Shown: positions 25,607-35,865, counted from the stretch's first letter. The stretch is 64,000 nucleotides of DNA from Enterococcus sp. BWR-S5 (GCF_016745255.1 NZ_JADOEQ010000011.1:62001-126000); one strand, 5' to 3'. Made by a program: numbers and translations. Notes: generated by a model not told the origin, from the sequence alone.

Positions 25607-26143
25607 TCAAGCGGTAATTTTTTCACGGATTGTTTCAAAGGCTGTAGACCATTCAACTAGCTCATTTAACATGTCCTTCACACCAGCCTCCATGTGTGCA
25701 CCGGGATTGAAGGTAGAAAAGTTTTCAAAATCAGTAAATAGGTTGAAGGCCGGGTTGGTCCGAACATCCGCTACTTTTTGTTCTCCCAAAACCATTCGTA
25801 ATTGTTCTGCAGCACGAATACCACCGCCTGAACCATAGCTGACGATTCCGGCAGCTTTATTGAACCATTCCTCGCGAGCGCTATCCAGCGCATTTTTCAA
25901 AGAAGCTGACATGCCATGATTGTATTCCTGTACGACAAATACATAGCCATCCATTTCATCAATTTTCTTGTTCCACGCTTCATTTGGTGTGCCTGTTCCC
26001 AAAAATGGTAAATCGTACTCTTTCACATCAATAATTTCAAATTCGTGTGTTGATGCTTCATCAGCAATTCTCTTTATGTATTCTCCTACTTGCGGACTAA
26101 CGCGACCTTCTCTTGTACTTCCTAAAATAATCCCAAATTTCAT
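25607..26143 (-). CDS. NADPH-dependent FMN reductase family protein
   Basis: A 178-residue flavodoxin-fold oxidoreductase. The FMN phosphate loop is GSTREGRVSPQVGEYI at residues 8-23, then PFLGTGTPNEAW, the flavin-contact VFVVQEYNHGMSASLKNALDSAREEW and VSYGSGGGIRAAEQLR, all diagnostic. Such enzymes reduce flavins, quinones, azo dyes or chromate with NAD(P)H in the cytosol. AGGGAG precedes the ATG. A TTTACT-N17-TATAGT promoter with an inverted repeat inside its spacer lies upstream, suggesting control by a quinone- or redox-sensing repressor encoded elsewhere. Confidence 0.9.
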   Translation of the reverse strand: MKFGIILGSTREGRVSPQVGEYIKRIADEASTHEFEIIDVKEYDLPFLGTGTPNEAWNKKIDEMDGYVFVVQEYNHGMSASLKNALDSAREEWFNKAAGIVSYGSGGGIRAAEQLRMVLGEQKVADVRTNPAFNLFTDFENFSTFNPGAHMEAGVKDMLNELVEWSTAFETIREKITA

Positions 26144-26183
26144 GATAATTGCTCCCTTACTGTTGTTTTTTTAATATAGCCTT

Positions 26184-26212
26184 ACTATACACACTTATTT
26201 TTAGTAAGTAAA
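26184..26212 (-). promoter_or_regulatory. promoter of the FMN reductase gene
   Basis: TTTACT (26212-26207) and TATAGT (26189-26184) on the minus strand are 17 bp apart; one arm of the inverted repeat at 26194-26235 occupies the spacer. Confidence 0.6.
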
Positions 26213-26235
26213 ATAATATGCTTACTAAAAATAAG
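26194..26235. promoter_or_regulatory. 15-bp perfect inverted repeat, likely operator
   Basis: CTTATTTTTAGTAAG at 26194-26208 is repeated in reverse complement at 26221-26235, 12 bases apart. Each arm itself carries CTTA/TAAG symmetry and a TACT-A/T-run-like core, resembling YodB/HxlR-family sites. The regulator is not adjacent. Repressor binding here would cover the promoter. Confidence 0.6.
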
Positions 26236-26236
26236 T

Positions 26237-26273
26237 AGAGCGTATGAGACATAAATTACATCTCATACGCTCT
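26237..26273 (-). terminator. hairpin, probable terminator
   Basis: AGAGCGTATGAGA (26237-26249) pairs perfectly with 26261-26273. The T run on the minus side is imperfect (ACTTATTTTT), so termination is likely but not certain. Confidence 0.5.
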
Positions 26274-26376
26274 TGGTTATCATCGAATAAATGAGAAAGA
26301 AAAGGGCTTTAACAACGCATTAACTCTCTGAGTTCCAGCCTTTCTACTCGGATAAGAACATTTATCTCTTCATATT

Positions 26377-26484
26377 TCAGTATTCATCAAACGTTTCTAA
26401 CAAGTGAATGCCAGTAGTTTGAAGTTTTTCTTCGGAGAATGCCACATTGTTTACTTTAGACTGATATTTAGAATCTTGTAAATC
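26377..26484 (-). pseudogene. possible C-terminal remnant of a lost gene
   Basis: A minus-strand frame opens after a TAA at 26487-26485 and runs 35 codons to a TGA at 26379-26377; its end reads AFSEEKLQTTGIHLLETFDEY. The composition looks like a genuine protein end, but there is no start codon with a ribosome binding site and no upstream part. It fills part of the 385-base gap between the hydrolase and reductase genes. Confidence 0.3.
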
Positions 26485-26528
26485 TTATAGGCAAGGAAGC
26501 TAGAAAGAAGCTAGCCCCATGGCACTGT

Positions 26529-27830
26529 CTAAAGATTAGGGATGTCCTCAGTCTTTCTGAATTGAGAAAGAATGCCATTTACATCTTTATAAATCAATGC
26601 ATCTTTAGTTATCCTCAATGTTTCATCAATTTTAGCCGCACGAAGAAATGTAAACCCAGAGGCGGATTTAAGCAAAACAAGCTCAAACTTATAAAGCACA
26701 TCATATTTTTTAGGAATCTGTAGATACAGGCGGTCATTCGTTGAGGTAAGCTCAAAGGAAATATCCGTATTGTCGGAAACATATTTGCCAACCAATTCCG
26801 CTTGCAGCTCTTCTGGTAAATCCAGCTTTTCTTCTATTGGCGCTGTATATTTTTTCCCGAAACGTATCTCAGCAATTTGCTTTGTGATGGTAGTCACCGG
26901 TATTACTGCCTGGTTACTAAGAAAGATGACTGTGAAATCCTTTTCAGGAAACTGTCTAATCGAGCTGAAGAAGCCGTCAATAACGCCCATGTACTGACGA
27001 CAATACTGCCCCATTAATTGTCCAATATCCCAACCACAGGCATACGTATCTCGGAATGGTTCAAACAACTCATTAGAGCTATCTTCAGTAATTAGCTGAT
27101 TCTCCTGTGTCGCCTGGCTCCAAAGTTGTAAATCGTGAAGTGTTGAGTACATGCCGTAAGCACCTAAAGGAAAGGACAGATTTGTTTTGGCTGTTTTGAT
27201 TTCCTTTTCCCAATAGCTATAGCTATCCGCTAAATCATCAACAACTCTCTGTTCATTCAAGCAGCCTGTATCCTTCATTCCAAGCGGTTCCAAAATATAT
27301 TGCTTCAAGGCCGCTTCATAAGAGACGCCTGTGACCAGTTCAATTATCTTCGTTAGTATAAGATAATCAGACGAGGAGTAGCTATACTGTGACCCTGATT
27401 CAAATAATCTCTCCTTATCCTTAAAGCCATCAATCATCTCATCCAAAGTTTGCGGGAGGCGCATTTCCTTTTTCCAAAAATCATCGGAAGCAGTAAAATC
27501 AGGAATCCCGGTTGTGCATGTCAAACAGTGGTAGATTGTCATTTCCGAACTATTCGGAAAATCTTTTAAATATTTTTGTACTGGCTCATTAATCTGCAGC
27601 AACTCCTGCTCTTGAAGAATAAAAATCAGCATAGAGGTAAACGACTTTGTCAACGAACCAATCATAAACTTTGTTTTTGAACTATTTTCAATACCATACT
27701 CTAGTGATGCAAGCCCATAGCTTTTTCGAATAATCGGTTCTCCTTTATCCAAAACCAAAAGATTTCCCTGTAGATAACCGTTTTTCTCATAAAAATCCAA
27801 ATACTCCTGTAGCGAATCTATATATGCCAT
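26529..27830 (-). CDS. serine hydrolase of the beta-lactamase/class C PBP family
   Basis: A 433-residue protein with the beta-lactamase-like fold. The nucleophile motif is SLTK (Ser59, Lys62), the second motif YSYSSSDY lies near residue 150 and GYGWD-type sequence is replaced by ACGWDIGQ around 265. About 340 residues form this domain and the last 90 form a beta-rich C-terminal domain. No signal peptide is seen, so it should be cytosolic, as for several esterase-like members. GGGGGAGG precedes the ATG. It lies alone between terminators; substrate is unknown and antibiotic resistance should not be inferred. Confidence 0.85.
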   Translation of the reverse strand: MAYIDSLQEYLDFYEKNGYLQGNLLVLDKGEPIIRKSYGLASLEYGIENSSKTKFMIGSLTKSFTSMLIFILQEQELLQINEPVQKYLKDFPNSSEMTIYHCLTCTTGIPDFTASDDFWKKEMRLPQTLDEMIDGFKDKERLFESGSQYSYSSSDYLILTKIIELVTGVSYEAALKQYILEPLGMKDTGCLNEQRVVDDLADSYSYWEKEIKTAKTNLSFPLGAYGMYSTLHDLQLWSQATQENQLITEDSSNELFEPFRDTYACGWDIGQLMGQYCRQYMGVIDGFFSSIRQFPEKDFTVIFLSNQAVIPVTTITKQIAEIRFGKKYTAPIEEKLDLPEELQAELVGKYVSDNTDISFELTSTNDRLYLQIPKKYDVLYKFELVLLKSASGFTFLRAAKIDETLRITKDALIYKDVNGILSQFRKTEDIPNL

Positions 27831-27879
27831 ATTCTTTTCACCTCCCCCTTAGCATAACACACCCGTGAAAACAAAACGG

Positions 27880-27913
27880 CAAAAAACATGAGATTCTAAG
27901 GAATCTCATGTTT
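27880..27913 (-). terminator. terminator of the araB-araD-araA-galM operon
   Basis: AAACATGAGATTC and GAATCTCATGTTT (27884-27913) form a 13-bp stem with a 4-base loop; on the minus strand six T follow. Confidence 0.9.
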
Positions 27914-27977
27914 CAAACACCCATTTTGGTCATTTTTCCTATACTTATCCGTTTGAGTACAAGCCGATTTCATTGCT

Positions 27978-29006
27978 TTACTCTTCTACTACGACCTTAA
28001 ACACTGTTTCTTGCTCAAATGCTTCATCTGGTCTGAGAACAACACTGCCCCATTCCGGATAATCAGTTACCCCAGGCGGTACCTGTGTTTCCATCGTAAT
28101 ACCCCCATGATCTGCCAGCTTAGTTCCACGCATGGCAGGACCATTTTCGCCAAAGTTTGCGGTAAATACAACAACGGATGGACTATCAGTTGTCATCTCG
28201 ACGGTTACCTTCTTATCCGGGGAAGTCAACGTAACCTGCGGCGCATCCTCCGTTAAAAGGAACGGGTGATCCAGACCATCTATTCCGCTGGCTTCAGAAG
28301 CAACTCCGGCAAAAAGCTCAGACATCTGCTTTCCAGTTGTAAAATCAAAAATCGTTCCTTTTACATCCACAAGTTTTCCAGTTGGGATTACATCTCCATC
28401 AACTTCCACGTAGCGATTTGCATTCATTTGCAGAACATGCTCATCAATCGCCTGAGACGGGTCACCGGTCAAATTGAAATAGACATGATTTGTCGGATTG
28501 TAAATTGTTGCCTCATCTGTCTTTGCAGAATAGTGGACAACCCATTCATTCTCGTTGGTCAAACTATATTTGACTGAAACAGACAGGTTCCCCGGAAATC
28601 CTTCATCACCAGCCTTGCTTTCCAAAGTGAAAATGACAGATACTCTATCATCCTCAACCTGTTCAGCGGACTGCCAGATATACTTGTCAAAGCCGTAGCC
28701 TCCGTGAAGATTGTGTCCGGTTTCCGGATCAACAGTCACTTGATACTCTTTGCCATCAATAGAAAACTTGCCGTTCTTAATTCGACCCGCAAAACGCCCA
28801 ACAGATGAGCCGATATACGGATCTTTTTCCGAATATTCTTCGGCTGAATCAAAGCCCAAAACGGTTTCTCGCAGCTTTCCATCGACCAGTACCTTTAAAG
28901 AAACGATTCTAGCACCCTGATCTGACACAGCCAGCTCAGTTCCTTTATCATTTTTCAAAATAAACAAGTTCGCTTCTTTGCCAAAACTCTTTTTGATGAT
29001 TTCCAT
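27978..29006 (-). CDS. galM: aldose 1-epimerase (mutarotase)
   Basis: A 342-residue cytosolic enzyme that interconverts alpha and beta anomers of aldoses. Active-site motifs are present: VGRFAGRIKNGKF, NLHGGYGFDKYIW (catalytic His), NPTNHVYFNLTG (second His) and the late glutamate in GGITMETQVPP. ATG 29006 follows GAGAGGACGG; an extension to 29189 is out of keeping with the family. It is the last gene of the arabinose operon, 190 bases after araA, where it would supply the right arabinose anomer to AraA. Confidence 0.92.
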   Translation of the reverse strand: MEIIKKSFGKEANLFILKNDKGTELAVSDQGARIVSLKVLVDGKLRETVLGFDSAEEYSEKDPYIGSSVGRFAGRIKNGKFSIDGKEYQVTVDPETGHNLHGGYGFDKYIWQSAEQVEDDRVSVIFTLESKAGDEGFPGNLSVSVKYSLTNENEWVVHYSAKTDEATIYNPTNHVYFNLTGDPSQAIDEHVLQMNANRYVEVDGDVIPTGKLVDVKGTIFDFTTGKQMSELFAGVASEASGIDGLDHPFLLTEDAPQVTLTSPDKKVTVEMTTDSPSVVVFTANFGENGPAMRGTKLADHGGITMETQVPPGVTDYPEWGSVVLRPDEAFEQETVFKVVVEE

Positions 29007-29196
29007 TTCTTCCGTCCTCTCTTTTTTTGCTAAAGCCATTATACAACAAAAGGAAATGAAAGGGCTTAATCGACAGCCGACCTTGGACAATCTGCTGTAG
29101 CAAATCGGGCAACTTGCACAGTCCCCGCTCCTTTCATTTCCGACTATGAAAGGCGGAGCTATCCGCCTGTTTCCGAATACCTCCGCCACACTAAGT

Positions 29197-30621
29197 CTAT
29201 TTGATTGTTACAAATTCAAGCGCTACCAGCTTCGCCCAAGTTTCAATTTGGTCAGAAGTCAGGTTAAGAGACACAACAGTATGATGGCCACCACCTGTTT
29301 CAATCCAAGATTTAATTCCTTCGTGGAAATCTGGTTTTGGTTTCCACATTACTCGGGCTACCGGAAGCTTCGGTGCCGCTTCGGTCGGTTCAAATAAATC
29401 GACTTCGTTAATAAGCAATTTATAATGTGTCCCAAAATCTGCCATGGAAACAACAACACCTGCACCTGCTTTTCCATCAAACACCAAACGTGCCGGATCT
29501 TCACGATCCCCCATAGAAAGCGGTGAAACAACGATTTTCGGTTTATTGTTCGCCAAGCTCGGATCAACCTCCATCATATGCGATTGCAGGATTGCTTCCT
29601 GTCCTGCCGCCATTTCGTAGGTGTAATCCTCCATGAATCCAGTATTTTCGTTTCTAGCCATAATTTTCATTAAACGATCAATCGCAGCTGTTTTCCAGTC
29701 ACCTTCTCCGGCAAAGCCGTAGCCTTCAGCCATCAAGCGCTGTACAGCCAGTCCGGGAAGCTGCTGCATGCCATATAAATCTTCAAAATTTGTAGTGAAG
29801 GCATTGTAGTTTCCAGCCTCTAGGAAGCGACGCAAGCCGATTTCCTGACGAGCCTGAGCTTTGACATGTGCCTCCCATTTATCCTGAGCATAATCTCCGT
29901 ACACAAAATCATACAGCTCCTTGTATTCCTCAAAGAGTGCGTCAATTTCTTCCTCTTTTACGGCATCGACATATTGAACCAAATCACCAATCCCAAAGTA
30001 ATCAACGACCCAGCCAAATTGAATTTGTGCTTCTACTTTGTCCCCTTCGGTAACAGCTACATTCCTCATATTATCTCCAAAACGGGCAACCTTAATATTG
30101 AAGCTTTCGTTGAAGGCCACAGCGACATCCATCCACTCAGCAATTTGCTTTTGAACCTCTGAGCGTTTCCAATAACCAACAACTACTTTGTTTTGTTTTT
30201 TCAATCGGGCATTGATAAATCCATATTCTCGATCCCCATGGGCTGCCTGATTCAGGTTCATAAAGTCCATATCAATCGTCTGCCATGGGATACTTTCGTT
30301 ATATTGCGTAGCCAGATGCAATAAAGGCTTTTGCAGTAACTTCGTACCGCGTATCCACATTTTTGCAGGGGAGAAGGTGTGCATCCATGTAATAACACCG
30401 GCAACCTCATCGCGATAGTTGACCTCTTTCATAATCTTCGTGATCGTATCGGGAGTAACTGCTAATTCCTGCAGCTTGATTGGATAAGGCAATGCCTTGC
30501 TGTCATTCAGCGACTTCACCATTTCCTCCGCATGTGCGCGTACTTCTTGAAGGGCTTCTTCTCCATATAAGTGCTGAGAACCTACGACAAACCAAAATTC
30601 TTTCTGATCGATTGTTAACAT
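29197..30621 (-). CDS. araA: L-arabinose isomerase
   Basis: A 474-residue enzyme converting L-arabinose to L-ribulose with a Mn2+ cofactor. It is full length with family signatures: [19 protein letters not shown] at the start, [58 protein letters not shown] (a metal-ligand glutamate) and [12 protein letters not shown] near the end (metal-binding His). AAAGGAAG precedes the ATG. It follows araD in the AraR-controlled operon. Confidence 0.96.
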   Translation of the reverse strand: MLTIDQKEFWFVVGSQHLYGEEALQEVRAHAEEMVKSLNDSKALPYPIKLQELAVTPDTITKIMKEVNYRDEVAGVITWMHTFSPAKMWIRGTKLLQKPLLHLATQYNESIPWQTIDMDFMNLNQAAHGDREYGFINARLKKQNKVVVGYWKRSEVQKQIAEWMDVAVAFNESFNIKVARFGDNMRNVAVTEGDKVEAQIQFGWVVDYFGIGDLVQYVDAVKEEEIDALFEEYKELYDFVYGDYAQDKWEAHVKAQARQEIGLRRFLEAGNYNAFTTNFEDLYGMQQLPGLAVQRLMAEGYGFAGEGDWKTAAIDRLMKIMARNENTGFMEDYTYEMAAGQEAILQSHMMEVDPSLANNKPKIVVSPLSMGDREDPARLVFDGKAGAGVVVSMADFGTHYKLLINEVDLFEPTEAAPKLPVARVMWKPKPDFHEGIKSWIETGGGHHTVVSLNLTSDQIETWAKLVALEFVTIK

Positions 30622-30704
30622 ATTTTTTCTTCCTTTCTATAATGGGCTTTACTATTCTGCTTTTAAAGAGGAACAACATCACTCAAATTCAGGATTCATT
30701 CTCT

Positions 30705-31400
30705 CTATTTTTGTCCGTAATACGCATCCTTGCCATGCTTGCGCAAGTAGTGCTTGTCTAAAATCCGTTGCGGCAGCTCTTCTGAGAAATGGTTCAGCTG
30801 ACGGGCAAACAGATTCATCTTGCAGACTTCATCCAATACCACAGCATTCATTACTGCGCTATCGGCATTTTTTCCCCAAGTAAATGGGCCATGACCATGT
30901 AGAAGAACTCCCGGAACGGCCATCGGGTCAATTCCACGTTGCTCAAAGGTTTCAATAATCACATTTCCAGTCTCTTTCTCATAGCCCTTGTCGATTTCTT
31001 CCTGTGTGAGGAATCGTGCACAGGGAACAGAACCATAAAAAGTATCCGCATGAGTGGTGCCCATTGCCGGCACGTCCAGCCCGGCCTGTGCCCAGATTGT
31101 TGCCCACGCAGAATGAGTGTGGACAATGCCGCCGATTTCAGTATATTTCTTATAAAGAACGGCATGGGTTGGCGTGTCTGAAGATGGATTCATCTCCCCT
31201 TCAACAACATTTCCTTCTAAATCGCAAACCACCATATCCGACGGTTTCAGCGTCTCGTAATCAACACCGGACGGCTTGATAACAAATAATCCTTTTTCCC
31301 GATCAATGCCGCTGACATTTCCCCAAGTATATTTAATCAGTCCTTGTTTGGGCAATTCCAGATTTGCATAGTAAACTTCTTCTTTTAATGCTTCCAGCAC
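30705..31400 (-). CDS. araD: L-ribulose-5-phosphate 4-epimerase
   Basis: A 231-residue class II aldolase-like enzyme that makes D-xylulose-5-phosphate from L-ribulose-5-phosphate. Key sequences are [39 protein letters not shown], the zinc ligands in [13 protein letters not shown] (HTH) and [11 protein letters not shown]. The start is GTG 31400 with AAGGAGG upstream. It lies between araB and araA. Confidence 0.95.
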   Translation of the reverse strand: MLEALKEEVYYANLELPKQGLIKYTWGNVSGIDREKGLFVIKPSGVDYETLKPSDMVVCDLEGNVVEGEMNPSSDTPTHAVLYKKYTEIGGIVHTHSAWATIWAQAGLDVPAMGTTHADTFYGSVPCARFLTQEEIDKGYEKETGNVIIETFEQRGIDPMAVPGVLLHGHGPFTWGKNADSAVMNAVVLDEVCKMNLFARQLNHFSEELPQRILDKHYLRKHGKDAYYGQK

Positions 31401-31442
31401 GTTGTTTTCCTCCTTCTTTGTCTAGTCACAACATTTCTTTTT

Positions 31443-33044
31443 CTATTTCAAAAACTCGACTGCCGCTTTTTCGATTGGCAAGCCGGCCTCATAACGCTTA
31501 ATAAATAAATTAAACCCTTCAACATCTGCTGGATCAGGCTCGGCTTCAATCCCCTTATTCTGCCCAAACACTTGATTATCCAAATAATCGGCCAGTGTTC
31601 GTCCATCCTTAGCATGCTGCAAATAGTCAGCCAGAAGGGCAATTCCCCAAGCGCCGCCTTCACCCGCAGTTTCCATTAAGGCCACCGACGTATTCATCGC
31701 AGCTGCCAGTATCTTTTGTGCCACACCTTCTGTTTTGAAGATGCCGCCATGTCCCAATACTTTATCAATCGCTACTTTTTCCTCCTCTACAAGGATTTTC
31801 ATCCCCATATGCAGCGCACCAAAAGCAGAGAATAGATGGACACGCATAAAATTGGCTAAATCAAATTTGCTGTCAGGTGTCCGTACAAATAAAGGTCTTC
31901 CTTCAGGCATATGTGTGATATTTTCTCCTGAAAAATAACCATAAGACAGCAAACCACCACAATCCTTATCTCCTGTTAATGCCTGACGGAACAATACTTC
32001 ATACAATTTTTCTGTACTGATATCGAAGCCGCTTATCTCCGCAAACTCACGGAAGATATTGACCCACGCATTAATATCCGAGGAACAATTATTGGCATGA
32101 ACCATTGCTACAAGCTCTCCAGACGGTGTTGTTACCATATCCAGCTCCGGATGAACCTTTTTCAATTCTTTTTCCAGAACAATCATCGCAAAAACAGATG
32201 TTCCGGCTGAGACATTTCCTGTTCTAACAGCCACACTATTGGTTGCAGCCATTCCTGTACCTGCATCTCCCTCCGGCGGACATAGCGGAATGCCTGCTGT
32301 TAAACTACCTGATGGGTCAAGAAGCATTGCCCCTTCTGCAGTCAATGTTCCTGCCGCTTCTCCCGCAACCAGCACTTGAGGCAGAATATTTTCCAATTTC
32401 CATGAGTAATGATTATCTGCTATTTTTTGATTGAACGTGGTAATCATTTGTTCGTCGTAATTTTTTATTTTCGGATCAATCGGAAACATTCCGGAAGCAT
32501 CACCAATTCCAAGTACCTTTTTCCCCGTCAACTTCCAATGAACATAACCCGCCAAGGTCGTAAAGAAAGCAACATCCTTCACGTGTGCTTCTTGATTCAA
32601 AATTGCCTGATACAGATGGGCAATACTCCAACGCTGCGGAATGTTGTAATCGAATAATTTCGTCAGCTCTTTTTCAGCCTCTGCGGTGATAGAATTCCGC
32701 CAAGTACGGAAAGGAACCAGCAATTCATCTGATTGATCAAAGGCCATATAGCCATGCATCATTGCACTAAAACCAATGGCACCGATTGTTGTCAAATCCG
32801 TCTCAAAATTCTTTTGAACCTCATCCTTCAGCTTCAAATAGCTGTCCTGCAGCCCTTGCCAGATTTCCTCCAAGCTGTACGTCCAGATGCCGTCAATCAA
32901 TTGATTCTCCCACTCATGGCTGCCTGAAGCGATAGGCTGTTGTTTTTCGTCAATCAGCACCGCCTTGATTCGAGTGGAGCCAAGCTCAATTCCCAGAGAG
33001 GTTTTTCCCTGAATAATCGACTCTTTTACTGTTTTCGTATCCAT
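31443..33044 (-). CDS. araB: L-ribulokinase, FGGY family
   Basis: A 533-residue carbohydrate kinase that phosphorylates L-ribulose. The phosphate-binding start is [17 protein letters not shown]; the catalytic region has [13 protein letters not shown] and [30 protein letters not shown]; the ATP-site end has [22 protein letters not shown]. It belongs to the AraB/xylulose kinase-like type common in lactic acid bacteria. AGGAGGAG precedes the ATG. First gene of the operon, behind an AraR-box promoter and a cre site. Confidence 0.92.
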   Translation of the reverse strand: MDTKTVKESIIQGKTSLGIELGSTRIKAVLIDEKQQPIASGSHEWENQLIDGIWTYSLEEIWQGLQDSYLKLKDEVQKNFETDLTTIGAIGFSAMMHGYMAFDQSDELLVPFRTWRNSITAEAEKELTKLFDYNIPQRWSIAHLYQAILNQEAHVKDVAFFTTLAGYVHWKLTGKKVLGIGDASGMFPIDPKIKNYDEQMITTFNQKIADNHYSWKLENILPQVLVAGEAAGTLTAEGAMLLDPSGSLTAGIPLCPPEGDAGTGMAATNSVAVRTGNVSAGTSVFAMIVLEKELKKVHPELDMVTTPSGELVAMVHANNCSSDINAWVNIFREFAEISGFDISTEKLYEVLFRQALTGDKDCGGLLSYGYFSGENITHMPEGRPLFVRTPDSKFDLANFMRVHLFSAFGALHMGMKILVEEEKVAIDKVLGHGGIFKTEGVAQKILAAAMNTSVALMETAGEGGAWGIALLADYLQHAKDGRTLADYLDNQVFGQNKGIEAEPDPADVEGFNLFIKRYEAGLPIEKAAVEFLK

Positions 33045-33055
33045 AACGCTCCTCC

Positions 33056-33069
33056 TGTATCCGTTTTCA
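33056..33069. promoter_or_regulatory. cre site (CcpA) in the araB leader
   Basis: On the minus strand TGAAAACGGATACA fits the cre consensus TGNAANCGNWNNCA. It lies between the promoter and the araB ribosome binding site, where CcpA acts as a roadblock. Confidence 0.55.
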
Positions 33070-33123
33070 ATTTAATGTAAAAAAAATTCCTCCTGAAAGA
33101 GTTTACCCCTTCTTTCAAGAAGA

Positions 33124-33152
33124 ATTATATCATTTATGTACGTACATGTAAA
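33124..33152 (-). promoter_or_regulatory. araB-araD-araA-galM promoter
   Basis: TTTACA (33152-33147) and TATAAT (33129-33124) on the minus strand are 17 bp apart. The AraR operator ATGTACGTACAT occupies the spacer. Confidence 0.8.
33136..33147. promoter_or_regulatory. AraR operator 1
   Basis: ATGTACGTACAT is a perfect palindrome with the GTACGTAC core of AraR sites. It lies between -35 and -10, so bound repressor blocks polymerase. Confidence 0.85.
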
Positions 33153-33166
33153 TGATTTAACTAAAT

Positions 33167-33180
33167 ATTTGTACGTACTT
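33167..33180. promoter_or_regulatory. AraR operator 2
   Basis: ATTTGTACGTACTT matches the ATTTGTACGTACAAAT-type AraR consensus in its left arm and core. Centre-to-centre distance from operator 1 is about 33 bp, three helical turns, suitable for cooperative binding. Confidence 0.8.
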
Positions 33181-33197
33181 TTACCCGAAAATACGAA

Positions 33198-33443
33198 TCA
33201 CCATCGTCCCACGGGGCACTTCTTAGAAGGAAGTGCCGCTCGAAATGCATAGTAACAGCCGCAGCTAGTGCACGTATGGGCTGACCGTTTTGGACACTGT
33301 TCACAGAGAAGGATTCTCTTCTGTCTTATGTCTACCGAAACGACTGTTGGCTCAAATGCCAGTTGCTCTAAAATCAGCTCTTCAACATCCAGCCTTGCAG
33401 CTTCTCTCTGCCCCTCACAATGAATGCAGCCCACCTCAATCAC
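33198..33443 (-). CDS. DUF6171 family cysteine-rich small protein
   Basis: An 81-residue protein with a DUF6171-like pattern: CIHC at the N-terminus, then [36 protein letters not shown], which holds two more CxxC/CxC groups, the YxxRAAL helix and the terminal CPxxxW. The cysteines suggest a zinc-binding fold. Function is unknown. Its GTG start at 33443 overlaps the preceding GH51 gene by 8 bases, so it is the last gene of the arabinosidase operon. Confidence 0.72.
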   Translation of the reverse strand: MIEVGCIHCEGQREAARLDVEELILEQLAFEPTVVSVDIRQKRILLCEQCPKRSAHTCTSCGCYYAFRAALPSKKCPVGRW

Positions 33444-34884
33444 TGACTTCCAATTGAATGGTTAGTACTGATTTTGCCGGAATCGTAAGTGTCAGCTTGT
33501 TTTCTTTATATGAATAATCCTCAAATGGCTTGATAAGAACTTCTTCCGGACAGTCAAAATCATTGTGGCTGTCCATCGCTTTTCCAGAAATAAACCGACT
33601 TGATTGAACATTATTAATGACAGATTCAAACTGGAAGTCAATGGTTTGATTCCCATCAAGAGCATAATTACACAGTGATAGATTCAGCACACCCTCCTTT
33701 TGAGAAATTGTATAGGATAGATGCTCAGCACTATCTCCATAGCTGTCTATGCGTTGGGCCTCCTGATGCACCTGATACAAGTCAAACACATAATAGCTTG
33801 GCGTTTTAACCATTGCTTGCCCTTCTGTTAAAAGCATTGCCTGAAGAACGTTAACCGTTTGAGCAATATTCGCCATTTGAACTCGTTCGGCGTGCTTATG
33901 GAAAATATTCAAGGTCACTGCGGCAACCATCGCATCACGAATCGTATTCTGCTGATAAAGAAAACCAGGATTTGTACCAGGCTCAACAGCCAGCCACGAG
34001 CCCCACTCATCGATAATCAAGCCCACTCGCTTTTCCGAATCATAGGCATCCATAATCGTTGAATGCTTGGTAATCAGCTCATCCATCTTCTCCGCACTCT
34101 GAATCAGCGACCACCAATGCTCTTCAGCAAAATCCAAAGCCGGCCCTTTATCCTCCCATGCACCGGTTAGCGCATAATGATGCAGACTAATCCCATCCAT
34201 GAAGGCAGAAGCATTTTTCATCACTTCTTCCATCCACTCATAGTCATCGACATTCGGACCACAGGCAATTTTGTAAATTTTTTCATCACCATATTGACGA
34301 ACATAGGTCTGATAACGGCGGTATAAATCTGCGTAATACTGCGGAAGCATATTTCCTCCGCACCCCCACGACTCATTCCCTACACCGAAAAACTTAACTG
34401 CCCATGGCTCTTCTCTGCCATTTTCACTGCGTAACGCTGACATCGGCGATGCGCCCGCCATAGTCATATACTCAATCCATTCCTGCATCTCCTGAACAGT
34501 TCCACTGCCAACATTACCGTTGATATATGCTTCACACCCTAGCTGATCAATCAGCTCGAAAAATTCATGCGTACCAAAATGATTCGTTTCAGTCACACCA
34601 CCCCAATGGGTATTGACGATTTTTTTACGCTTCTCTTTCGCACCAATACCATCCTGCCAATGGTATTCATCCGCAAAGCAGCCGCCGGGCCAACGCAGAA
34701 CCGGAATATTAATTGCCTTTAATGCCTCTACGACATCAGTACGCATGCCATTTTTATTCGGAATCGTTGAATCAGGACCCACGTACAGCCCTTCATAAAT
34801 ACAGCGCCCCAGATGCTCCGCAAAATGACCATAGATATATTTACTGATGCGTGGGCCTGCTTTTCTATTCAATACAGTTATCAT
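33436..34884 (-). CDS. alpha-L-arabinofuranosidase, GH51
   Basis: A 482-residue GH51 enzyme that removes terminal arabinofuranose residues. The (beta/alpha)8 barrel shows [35 protein letters not shown], the acid/base Glu in [13 protein letters not shown] and the nucleophile Glu in [10 protein letters not shown], followed by the C-terminal beta domain. It lacks a signal peptide and acts in the cytosol on imported oligosaccharides. GCAGGTG precedes the ATG. It belongs to a different GH51 subgroup from the two others in this operon, which have longer, mutually similar sequences. Confidence 0.93.
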   Translation of the reverse strand: MITVLNRKAGPRISKYIYGHFAEHLGRCIYEGLYVGPDSTIPNKNGMRTDVVEALKAINIPVLRWPGGCFADEYHWQDGIGAKEKRKKIVNTHWGGVTETNHFGTHEFFELIDQLGCEAYINGNVGSGTVQEMQEWIEYMTMAGASPMSALRSENGREEPWAVKFFGVGNESWGCGGNMLPQYYADLYRRYQTYVRQYGDEKIYKIACGPNVDDYEWMEEVMKNASAFMDGISLHHYALTGAWEDKGPALDFAEEHWWSLIQSAEKMDELITKHSTIMDAYDSEKRVGLIIDEWGSWLAVEPGTNPGFLYQQNTIRDAMVAAVTLNIFHKHAERVQMANIAQTVNVLQAMLLTEGQAMVKTPSYYVFDLYQVHQEAQRIDSYGDSAEHLSYTISQKEGVLNLSLCNYALDGNQTIDFQFESVINNVQSSRFISGKAMDSHNDFDCPEEVLIKPFEDYSYKENKLTLTIPAKSVLTIQLEVSD

Positions 34885-34896
34885 TGCTTCACCTGC

Positions 34897-35865
34897 TTAG
34901 ATAGTTTTCGTATAGCCTTCTGGTTCTCCAAAAATAGGAAATCCCTCTTCATCCCATGAAAATACTTGCGCATTGGCATGTCGGTTTGGATTATCCAAAG
35001 GATCGCCTACCTTGTTCTTTTCCGGACGAGCATGATAAATTAAAACATCCTCTTGACCATTTTCACTCTTGGTAAATGAATTATGTCCCGGTCCAAATTG
35101 ATGATTTTTCTCCGAGGTCACAAATACCGGTTCAGGCAGTTTGTGCCAAGAATAGCCGTCCAGCAAGTCGGCATTCTCCTCTGCCCACAGCAGCCCCATT
35201 GCATAGTTCTCATCTGTAGCACTTCCTGAATAGGTGATAAACACCTTTCCATTTCTAACCAACACCGCTGCCCCTTCATTTACAGAGAAGCCGATTTTTT
35301 CCCACTCATATTCCGGAATCGACAACAGTACCTGTTCGCCCTTTAAGGTCCATGGATTTTCCATTTCTGAAATGTAGAGATTGGAATTACCGGGAATACG
35401 CGGGTCCTGCTGAGCCCAAACATAATACAGTCGATTTTGGTGTTGGAATACCGTACCGTCTAAGCTGAAGCTGTCAAATTTTGTCTTCAGCTGGCCTTTT
35501 TCAGTCCAATTCGTATTCATAGGATCTGCCTGTTCATTCTCAATCACAAACATCCGATGGTGATGATGCTGATTCCGAATTTCCGCATCATCACTCGCGG
35601 CGAAATAGATATACCAACGGTCATTGATGTAATGGATTTCCGGTGCCCAAATCAATTCACTCATCAGCCCTGTCTCCGGTGCATGCCAAACCAGCAGCCG
35701 TTCTCCCTCTTCTAACGCATCAATACTTTTAGCTCTCCTCAGTTCAATTGCCTGATAGCCGGGCACTGAACCAGTGAAATAATAAAAACCATCTGTATGC
35801 TTATAAATCCACGGGTCTGCCCGCTCAATAACAATTGGATTTTCATATGTTGTCTTTTCTGTCAT
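34897..35865 (-). CDS. glycoside hydrolase family 43, probable exo-alpha-L-arabinofuranosidase/arabinanase
   Basis: A 322-residue five-bladed beta-propeller enzyme without signal peptide. The general base Asp lies in NPIVIERADPWIYKHTDGFYYFTGS; the modulating Asp and acid Glu regions appear as DSFSLDGTVF and VNEGAAVLVRNGK, and HQFGPGHNSF is also typical of GH43. It would cut arabino-oligosaccharides together with the flanking GH51 enzymes. GAGGAAGG precedes the ATG; only 9-12 bases separate it from both neighbours. Confidence 0.9.
   Translation of the reverse strand: MTEKTTYENPIVIERADPWIYKHTDGFYYFTGSVPGYQAIELRRAKSIDALEEGERLLVWHAPETGLMSELIWAPEIHYINDRWYIYFAASDDAEIRNQHHHHRMFVIENEQADPMNTNWTEKGQLKTKFDSFSLDGTVFQHQNRLYYVWAQQDPRIPGNSNLYISEMENPWTLKGEQVLLSIPEYEWEKIGFSVNEGAAVLVRNGKVFITYSGSATDENYAMGLLWAEENADLLDGYSWHKLPEPVFVTSEKNHQFGPGHNSFTKSENGQEDVLIYHARPEKNKVGDPLDNPNRHANAQVFSWDEEGFPIFGEPEGYTKTI

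Noticed and set aside
26529-27830. antibiotic-resistance beta-lactamase
   Set aside because: The SxxK motif fits the wider serine hydrolase family; there is no signal peptide and no resistance context.
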